In this document: positions 59,256 to 64,000 of the stretch, one piece after another
How positions within the stretch are numbered: the stretch's first letter is position 1
How the letters are laid out: each line of letters starts with the position of its first letter
Assembly: GCA_905216195.1 (NCBI GenBank)
Contig: CAJMSX010000010.1
Coordinates: forward strand, 1 to 64,000
Reading direction: 5' to 3'
DNA length: 64,000 nt
Source of the DNA: an uncultured bacterium
Lineage (GTDB): Bacteria; Bacteroidota; Bacteroidia; Bacteroidales; Marinifilaceae
Translations under genes and position numbers: made by a program
The notes under the pieces: generated by a model
What the model was told of the DNA's origin: nothing
Databases searched by the model: none
Seen by the model: the letters and a program-made list of their open reading frames with translations, nothing else

Positions 59256-59714
59256 TCAGATGACCACAATGTGTCTTTCGTCCGTCAGTTTTTCGCAATA
59301 ATGACACTTTAACACAATGGGCGATTTATGGACGACTTCGAAACGAGTCCTCACATATTCATGATTGGTAATACATTTGGGATTCATACATTTTACAATC
59401 GCTTCCACGTGGTTGGGAACTTTAACCAACTTTTTTTCTGCTACGTCATAATCCCGGATAATATTGATTTTGGCATCGGGAGCTACCAATGCCAGCTTAT
59501 TCACCTCATCGTCCTCCAGAAATTTATCCCAGATTTTTACAATCGCCTTTTTACCCAATTTACTGCTCCGAAGATTCGTTCCGAACGTCATGGCATTCTC
59601 CATTTTATCGATGCCCAGGACATTAATCACATCGAATAATTTTTCAGCAGGAATATGATCGATGACCGTGCCATTCTCAATAGCACTGACCTGTAATTCT
59701 TTTTTTGCACCCAT
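59256..59714 (-). CDS. pyrI: aspartate carbamoyltransferase regulatory subunit
   Basis: Protein of 152 residues with the nucleotide-binding N-terminal domain (NGTVIDHIPAEKLFDVINVLG) and a C-terminal zinc domain with four Cys ligands (CMNPKC around 108-113 and CHYC around 138-141). It binds ATP, CTP or UTP and controls PyrB allosterically. It is 8 bases downstream of pyrB on the same strand, so the two are coupled. Having PyrI means feedback control by CTP acts at the enzyme, in addition to the leader-based control proposed for transcription. Confidence 0.96.
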   Translation of the reverse strand: MGAKKELQVSAIENGTVIDHIPAEKLFDVINVLGIDKMENAMTFGTNLRSSKLGKKAIVKIWDKFLEDDEVNKLALVAPDAKINIIRDYDVAEKKLVKVPNHVEAIVKCMNPKCITNHEYVRTRFEVVHKSPIVLKCHYCEKLTDERHIVVI

Positions 59715-59722
59715 ATATTTAT

Positions 59723-60631
59723 TTATTTCAAATTCAACGCTTTAGATATAATCGCCTGACGGGCAAACACCCCATTACGGGCCTGTTCAAAATAGTAGGC
59801 CTTCGGATTCTCGTCCACATCCACGTCAATTTCATTTACCCGGGGAAGCGGATGCAAAATCCTCATATTTTCTTTGGTACCGCTTAACATGGCATTTTTC
59901 AATATGTATACATTTTTTACCTTCTCATATTCCAGGGGATCGGCAAAACGTTCCCGTTGCACCCGGGTCATATAAAGGATATCGGCTTCATTAATTACTT
60001 CATTCAAGTCCGAATGTTCATAATAGGGAATCTGCAATTCTTTCAAACGTAATTTATATCCTTCCGGCATCTGTAACTCCTTCGGAGCGATAAAGTGAAA
60101 AATGGGGTGAAAATGACTCATAGCCTGGAGGAGAGAATGCACCGTTCTGCCGTATTTCAAATCGCCCACCATGAAAATATTCAGATTTTCCAAAGTTCCC
60201 TGGGTTTTATAAATCGAATACAAATCCAGCATCGTTTGAGAAGGATGCTGATTGGCTCCGTCTCCGGCATTGATTACCGGTGCTTTAGCTATCTCGCTGG
60301 CATAACGGGCAGCCCCTTCTATGGGATGACGCATAACAATCAAATCACAATAATTGTCAACCATCTTAATCGTATCTTTCAAAGTCTCTCCCTTCGTCAC
60401 ACTGGAGGAAGAAGCATCCGAAAATCCGACAATACGGCCTCCTAACCGGTTGATTGCCGTTTCAAAACTGAGACGGGTACGGGTGGAAGGCTCAAAAAAC
60501 AAAGAAGCCACCACTTTACCTTCCAGCAGACGCTGATTGGGATTCTTTTCAAACTCCGAAGCCTGTTTCAAAACTTCCAGAATTTCTTCTTTCGAATAAT
60601 CTTCGATGGACACTAAACTACGTTTGTTCAT
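59723..60631 (-). CDS. pyrB: aspartate carbamoyltransferase catalytic subunit
   Basis: Protein of 302 residues from the ATG at 60631 (MNKRSLVSIEDYSKEEILE); the frame stays open 15 codons further upstream, but those codons lie in the attenuator region and their start does not resemble the family. Family motifs: FEPSTRTRLSFETA (carbamoyl phosphate site, about 48-61), RHPIEGAARY and DGANQHPSQTMLDLYSI (about 130-146). It joins carbamoyl phosphate and aspartate in the first committed step of pyrimidine synthesis. It is preceded by a promoter, leader ORF and terminator-like hairpin described separately, and followed by pyrI at 8 bases. Confidence 0.97.
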   Translation of the reverse strand: MNKRSLVSIEDYSKEEILEVLKQASEFEKNPNQRLLEGKVVASLFFEPSTRTRLSFETAINRLGGRIVGFSDASSSSVTKGETLKDTIKMVDNYCDLIVMRHPIEGAARYASEIAKAPVINAGDGANQHPSQTMLDLYSIYKTQGTLENLNIFMVGDLKYGRTVHSLLQAMSHFHPIFHFIAPKELQMPEGYKLRLKELQIPYYEHSDLNEVINEADILYMTRVQRERFADPLEYEKVKNVYILKNAMLSGTKENMRILHPLPRVNEIDVDVDENPKAYYFEQARNGVFARQAIISKALNLK

Positions 60632-60653
60632 ATCGCTATATTTAAGTATTAAT

Positions 60654-60758
60654 TCAGGCATAAAAAAAACCAGCATATGTCAGCGCTGACAATGCCGGTT
60701 TTATAACTTCATTCACGGGGGAACGATAGCTTAGCCTCATTCCGTATCGGAAATTCAT
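60654..60758 (-). CDS. candidate pyrB leader peptide, 34 aa
   Basis: Minus-strand frame from ATG at 60758 to TGA at 60654-60656. It encodes MNFRYGMRLSYRSPV, then NEVIKPALSAL and TYAGFFYA. Its last ten codons lie across the terminator hairpin and its U-run (GGT TTT TTT TAT), and it stops 22 bases before the pyrB ATG. This is the layout of the E. coli pyrL leader of pyrBI, where close coupling of ribosome and polymerase prevents the terminator from forming. The peptide sequence itself is not similar to PyrL as far as I can see. Whether it is translated is not shown. Confidence 0.5.
   Translation of the reverse strand: MNFRYGMRLSYRSPVNEVIKPALSALTYAGFFYA
60662..60702 (-). terminator. pyrB attenuator hairpin
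   Basis: Minus strand AAAACCGGCAT, an asymmetric internal loop, GTCA, loop GCGC, TGAC, ATGCTGGTTTT. The outer stem has 11 pairs (one G-U), the inner stem four, and eight T residues follow (60669-60662). It lies between the promoter and pyrB, so it acts as an attenuator and not as an end signal of coaBC. Confidence 0.75.
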
Positions 60759-60776
60759 CTGGTCCGTATGTATAAT

Positions 60777-60795
60777 TTCTGATTCCATATCAGAA
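60777..60795 (-). promoter_or_regulatory. inverted repeat at the 5' end of the pyrB leader
   Basis: TTCTGAT, 5 bases, ATCAGAA (perfect 7-bp arms). It lies 3-8 bases after the -7 element, so it would form a hairpin at the extreme 5' end of the RNA, or serve as an operator for a DNA-binding regulator. Confidence 0.55.
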
Positions 60796-60797
60796 CC

Positions 60798-60828
60798 CAA
60801 ATGTAAAGATTATTTTAAAATGTTACAA
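60798..60828 (-). promoter_or_regulatory. pyrB promoter
   Basis: Minus-strand TTGT (60825-60828), 19 bases, then TACATTTG (60798-60805), an exact Bacteroidetes promoter. It lies just downstream of coaBC, and it gives pyrBI its own transcript with a leader of about 160 bases. Confidence 0.7.
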
Positions 60829-60847
60829 CATAAAAACGACTTAGTTT

Positions 60848-62050
60848 TTAACGACCCATCATTTCCGCTACTTTATCCACAATATCCTTGGCGACCTCCC
60901 GTTTAGGCTTCAATTCAAAAGAAATACGATTTTCATTCCGGTCGATCAAAATCACTTTATTGGTATCTACTCCGAAGCCCGCCCCTTTCTCTTTTAAGCT
61001 ATTCAAAACGATCAGATCCAGATTTTTCTTTTTCAATTTTCCGATGGCATGCATTTCTTCATCATCCGTTTCCAAAGCAAAGCCGACCAGCAACTGTCCC
61101 TCTTTTTTTCGTTTTCCCAACTCTCCGGCAATATCCCAGGTCGGTTGTAATTCCAAACAAAGAGGATCTTTCCCTCTTTTCAATTTACTGTCCGAAGGCA
61201 TCGCAGGGGTAAAATCGGCTACGGCCGCGCAGGATACCACCACGTCACAATCCTCGGCTAAAGCCATTACCTGGGCAAACATTTCCCCGGCCGATACCAC
61301 GTCAATCCGCCGGATGGAGTCGTGCTCTACCGACAGGTGTACAGGTCCTGCGACCAATATAACTTCAGCTCCTCTTTCTGCCAATTCTTCCGCTAAAGCA
61401 AAGCCCATTTTCCCACTGGAAAAATTTCCGATAAACCGGACGGGGTCTATTTTCTCAAAAGTGGGTCCTGCTGTTACCAATACGCGTTTTCCGCTCATGG
61501 GCCGGGAAACGGCAAAGTAGGCGGCTAAAGCCGCTACGATTTCCTCCGGTTCCGCCATTCGGCCTTTCCCCTTTAAACCGCTGGCCAATTCTCCTTCGGC
61601 AGGCTCAATGATGGTATTCCCATACGACTGCAAGACCGTCAGATTTTTTTGCGTAGCCGGATGCCTGTACATATCCAGATCCATGGCCGGAGCGAGGAAT
61701 ACCGGACATTTAGCGGACAAATACGTCGTCAGCAATAAATTATCCGCTATCCCTCCCGCCATCTTCGCCAGGGTATTCGCCGTAGCGGGGGCCACAAGCA
61801 GGGCATCCGCCCAGATACCGAGATCCACATGGGAATTCCAATCTCCGTTTTCAGGATTATAAAAATCAACCAGAATCGGATTCCGCGTCAAAGTAGCCAG
61901 CGTCAGGGGAGTAATGAATTCCTTGGCCAAAGGGGTCATCACCACTTTCACCCGGGCTCCTTCTTTCACGAGCAAACGGGCTAGCAAAGCCGCCTTATAA
62001 GCAGCAATACTTCCTGTAATTCCCAAAATAATATGTTTATCTTTTAACAT
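60848..62050 (-). CDS. coaBC: bifunctional phosphopantothenoylcysteine decarboxylase/ligase
   Basis: Protein of 400 residues. The N-terminal CoaC (flavin) domain has GITGSIAAYKAALLAR, the active-site His in WNSHVDLGIWAD and the PAMDLDMYRHPA loop (about 118-130); the C-terminal CoaB domain has VTAGPTFEKIDPVRFIGNFSSGKMG (about 192-216) and the ATP/CTP-site lysine in SDSKLKRGKDP (about 287-297). It couples cysteine to 4'-phosphopantothenate and decarboxylates the product in CoA synthesis. Gene order bamD-rpoZ-coaBC on the minus strand, with rpoZ 95 bases upstream. Confidence 0.96.
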   Translation of the reverse strand: MLKDKHIILGITGSIAAYKAALLARLLVKEGARVKVVMTPLAKEFITPLTLATLTRNPILVDFYNPENGDWNSHVDLGIWADALLVAPATANTLAKMAGGIADNLLLTTYLSAKCPVFLAPAMDLDMYRHPATQKNLTVLQSYGNTIIEPAEGELASGLKGKGRMAEPEEIVAALAAYFAVSRPMSGKRVLVTAGPTFEKIDPVRFIGNFSSGKMGFALAEELAERGAEVILVAGPVHLSVEHDSIRRIDVVSAGEMFAQVMALAEDCDVVVSCAAVADFTPAMPSDSKLKRGKDPLCLELQPTWDIAGELGKRKKEGQLLVGFALETDDEEMHAIGKLKKKNLDLIVLNSLKEKGAGFGVDTNKVILIDRNENRISFELKPKREVAKDIVDKVAEMMGR

Positions 62051-62091
62051 GGTCTGCAGGCCTGTATGTTTTGTTTGTCTGTTTTACTAAA

Positions 62092-62121
62092 ATACCTGAA
62101 AGCCGGCTGACTTTCAGGTAT
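62092..62121 (-). terminator. hairpin between rpoZ and coaBC
   Basis: ATACCTGAAAG, 8-base loop, CTTTCAGGTAT; on the minus strand a short T-run follows (TTTT). The stem is perfect over 11 bp but the U-run is short, so it may only reduce read-through into coaBC. Confidence 0.55.
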
Positions 62122-62144
62122 CTGATTGGTATCCCGACTAAAGA

Positions 62145-62495
62145 TTACTCCTCCCGGGCCGTCGGTTTTTCTTTTTCTGCCGCCTGATTCCTAAAGTAAA
62201 TCTGGTCGTCCAAAAATTCCTGAGTGGCAATAAGCACCGGTTTGGGAATACGTTCGTAATACTTGGAAATCTCGATTTGTTCCCGATTTTCAAAAATCTC
62301 TTCCAGATTATCGGTATAAGAGGCAAATTCCTGCAACTTCCGGCTCAACTCTTCTTTCATTTCTACGGAAATCTGGTTGGCCCTTTTGGCAATAATAGCA
62401 ACCGCCTCATAGATATTACCGGCTTTCGCTGAAAATACGGCGGGATTCCTCGTAATTGTATTATTCGGCGCCTTTACTTTTTTAAAATCTACCAT
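62145..62495 (-). CDS. rpoZ: RNA polymerase omega subunit
   Basis: Protein of 116 residues of the Rpb6/omega family: GNIYEAVAIIAKRANQIS (about 27-44), the conserved motif with an Ala-Arg-Ala-like helix, then the helical part to residue 90. It stabilises the RNA polymerase core. Position between bamD (23 bases upstream) and coaBC is the standard Bacteroidetes arrangement and supports the call, because omega sequences are weakly conserved. Confidence 0.88.
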   Translation of the reverse strand: MVDFKKVKAPNNTITRNPAVFSAKAGNIYEAVAIIAKRANQISVEMKEELSRKLQEFASYTDNLEEIFENREQIEISKYYERIPKPVLIATQEFLDDQIYFRNQAAEKEKPTAREE

Positions 62496-62518
62496 AATTG
62501 ATTTTATATTAAATAATT

Positions 62519-63319
62519 CTACTCTTCAAACTTGTAATTTTCCAGATAAGTATTGATATCGTCGTATTTCTTTTTGATCTCATTGACGTATTTGCTATTC
62601 GGATACTCGTCTGCAAAATAATAATACTCTTCTTTAGCCGCATTATAACGTTCCAGCTTCTTATCCTCCACACTATTTACGGCCATTTCATATTTTGAAT
62701 TAAATAAAAGATACATGATTTCTTCCCTATATTTGGAACCGGGATAATCTTTCAGGCAGTTTTGCAGACTGATGACAGCTGCTTTATAATGCTCTCTCAG
62801 ATAATAATTCTTAGCACTCAGATAATCTTTATAGGCCAGCTTGTCCAGCATTTCATCTACGTATTCATTGATTTTATCCTTCCGCATGCTATTCGGATAC
62901 CGGTTCAAATACAACTGAAAATCCTGAATGGCTTTCCGAGTAGGCTGCTGATCCAAACGCGCTTTAGGAGACGCCATATAATTACAATACCCCACCATAT
63001 ACAGACATTCTTCAGCAAACGAACTTTCCGGATACAGGGCGATAAACTGCTTGAATAATTCGGAAGCCAGTTCGTAGTCTTTTTGATTGTAAGAACAAAA
63101 AGCCCGGTAATAAGCGATACTCTGAGCTTTACTCGTACCGGTAAATACACTCCGGATACCGTCGAAAAGATTTAAAGCTTTCTGGTAATCCCCTTTATTA
63201 TAGTACTGGATCGCTTTGGAATAAATCAACTGATAATCATTACTTTTCAATAATTTCTGATACTCACCGCAAGAAGTGAATAATAAAACGACCAGCATAA
63301 ATCCCAATAATTTCTTCAT
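62519..63319 (-). CDS. bamD: outer membrane assembly lipoprotein BamD
   Basis: From ATG at 63319, 266 residues: signal peptide with lipobox (LFTSC, Cys17), then five TPR-like helical repeats (YNKGDYQKALNLFDGI, YNQKDYELASELFKQFI and similar). BamD is a lipoprotein of the BAM complex that inserts barrels into the outer membrane. The frame is open ten codons earlier (63349), but the promoter -7 box at 63347-63354 covers that ATG, so the start at 63319 is supported. It starts the bamD-rpoZ-coaBC unit. Confidence 0.94.
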   Translation of the reverse strand: MKKLLGFMLVVLLFTSCGEYQKLLKSNDYQLIYSKAIQYYNKGDYQKALNLFDGIRSVFTGTSKAQSIAYYRAFCSYNQKDYELASELFKQFIALYPESSFAEECLYMVGYCNYMASPKARLDQQPTRKAIQDFQLYLNRYPNSMRKDKINEYVDEMLDKLAYKDYLSAKNYYLREHYKAAVISLQNCLKDYPGSKYREEIMYLLFNSKYEMAVNSVEDKKLERYNAAKEEYYYFADEYPNSKYVNEIKKKYDDINTYLENYKFEE

Positions 63320-63346
63320 AGGCGAAAGCGCTTTTTTTGCATCATG

Positions 63347-63376
63347 CAAAGATATATCATAAATCTCAACTCACAA
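63347..63376 (-). promoter_or_regulatory. bamD operon promoter
   Basis: Minus-strand TTG (63374-63376), 19 bases, then TATCTTTG (63347-63354). Transcription would start at about 63340, downstream of the earliest ATG of the frame and upstream of the chosen one. Confidence 0.6.
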
Positions 63377-63489
63377 TAAAAAGAGGTTAAAAGTTAAAAG
63401 CTAAATGTTAAAGCCTGTCATTTTCGGGAGAATATCAGAATCTCCCCCTACCTTTTCCTTCCAGACTTTCACTTTTTACTTTTTTATTA

Positions 63490-63497
63490 TACCTTTG
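63490..63497 (+). promoter_or_regulatory. promoter -7 element of the PLP enzyme gene
   Basis: TACCTTTG matches TAnnTTTG, 45 bases before the GTG start at 63543; TTTC is found at 63467-63470 where TTTG would be expected. It makes a leader of about 40 bases. Confidence 0.5.
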
Positions 63498-63542
63498 TTC
63501 CGTGTTTTAAAGAAATATCTAAAATTCCGAAATACAACTGAA

Positions 63543-64000
63543 GTGGACATTTTTGAAAGAGTAAAAAAACAAAGAGGGAATATCGGCCAGTACGCCAAAC
63601 AGGCACACGGCTATTTCGCTTTCCCAAAATTAGAAGGAGAAATCGGTCCCCGTATGAAATTCCGGGGCAGAGAAGTGCTCAACTGGAGTTTGAATAATTA
63701 CATCGGACTCGCCAATGATCCTGAAGTAAGAAAAGCCGATGCGGAAAATGCGGCCAAATGGGGACTGGCCTACCCGATGGGAGCCAGAATGATGAGCGGT
63801 CAAACCTCCCGTCACGAATACCTGGAGTCCCAATTAGCCGATTTTGTGAATAAGCCGGATGCTTTTTTACTTAACTTCGGATATCAGGGCATGATTTCCA
63901 TTATCGATGCGATGACCAGTCGTTTCGATTGCATTGTCTATGATGCGGAATCTCACGCCTGCATTATGGACGGGCTTCGTCTTTCTCCCGCAAAACGTTA
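63543..64000 (+). CDS. alpha-oxoamine-synthase-type PLP aminotransferase (5' part, cut by window edge)
   Basis: The plus-strand frame starting GTG at 63543 (product begins MDIFERVKKQRGNIGQYAKQ, Val read as Met) runs to the window end. It contains KFRGREVLNWSLNNYIGLAND, then GARMMSGQTSRHEYLESQLA and FLLNFGYQGMISIIDAM, the typical start of class I/II PLP enzymes of the alpha-oxoamine synthase group (BioF, Kbl, serine palmitoyltransferase). Which of these it is cannot be told without the PLP lysine, which lies beyond the edge; a sphingolipid role is possible in this phylum. There is no in-frame ATG before residue 1, which supports the GTG start. Confidence 0.82.
   Translation, partial: MDIFERVKKQRGNIGQYAKQAHGYFAFPKLEGEIGPRMKFRGREVLNWSLNNYIGLANDPEVRKADAENAAKWGLAYPMGARMMSGQTSRHEYLESQLADFVNKPDAFLLNFGYQGMISIIDAMTSRFDCIVYDAESHACIMDGLRLSPAKR

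Noticed and set aside
60661..60705. The hairpin before pyrB taken as the coaBC terminator.
   Set aside because: A consensus promoter lies between coaBC and the hairpin, so it is inside the pyrB leader; read-through from coaBC could still end there.

Overview
This 64 kb window is chromosomal DNA from a member of the phylum Bacteroidota, most likely order Bacteroidales. Four things point there: the 5' part of the 16S rRNA gene at the left edge; promoters of the phylum type (TAnnTTTG, often with TTTG or TTG 19-21 bases upstream) instead of the sigma70 type; very few Shine-Dalgarno sequences; and phylum-typical families such as Porin_10-like barrels, DUF4270, DUF5723 and a TlpA-like protein with an N-terminal DUF4369-type domain. 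The 16S sequence looks Odoribacteraceae-like to me, but I could not run a search and do not name a species. I see no prophage, insertion sequence, CRISPR array or integron. The window reads as ordinary core chromosome.

Layout. 1-0.9 kb: minus-strand 16S rRNA and its tandem promoters. 1-8 kb: a YitT-type membrane protein, glnS, a porin-like barrel, an MltF-type lytic transglycosylase lipoprotein and an unknown protein. 8-12.4 kb: ferrous iron uptake (a FeoA-FeoB fusion plus a 55-residue Cys-rich partner) and a beta-barrel with a C-terminal SPOR domain. 12.5-19.3 kb: a minus-strand Fe-S assembly operon, sufB-sufC-sufD-sufS-sufE, a SufT-like gene and queG. 19.6-26.2 kb: thiL, an unknown gene, an RRM protein, tRNA-Phe, dinB, then a two-gene unit of an unknown protein and a phospholipase-B-like Ntn hydrolase. 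26.3-36.8 kb: two ECF sigma factors with small membrane or envelope partners, a creatininase-family enzyme, a FadL/OmpP1 porin, an S4 protein, an oxidoreductase, two glycosyltransferases and an OmpH/Skp-like protein. 36.9-49.4 kb: a phosphofructokinase with the residues of the pyrophosphate type, small envelope proteins, a metallophosphoesterase lipoprotein, mpl, a CI-like HTH protein, a large TPR protein, a Kelch lipoprotein, a DUF4270 lipoprotein, a barrel and a TlpA-like thioredoxin. 49.5-64 kb: a GH3-serine hydrolase fusion, fumarate reductase/succinate dehydrogenase (three subunits), an alpha/beta hydrolase, manA, pyrB-pyrI, coaBC, rpoZ, bamD and the start of an alpha-oxoamine-synthase-type PLP enzyme.

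How the genes work together. Iron uptake by FeoAB sits next to the Suf machine and Fe-S clients (QueG, FrdB). MltF-like, GH3 (NagZ-like) and Mpl proteins fit peptidoglycan turnover and recycling. BamD, OmpH and several barrels fit outer-membrane biogenesis.

The most interesting items are: a self-contained transcription attenuator upstream of pyrB, with its own promoter, a 5' hairpin, a 34-codon leader ORF that runs through the terminator and ends just before pyrB; the gene pair with the PLB-like Ntn hydrolase; a possible plus-strand small RNA at about 28.69-28.84 kb; and a glycosyltransferase start codon placed directly behind the terminator of the upstream ompH gene.
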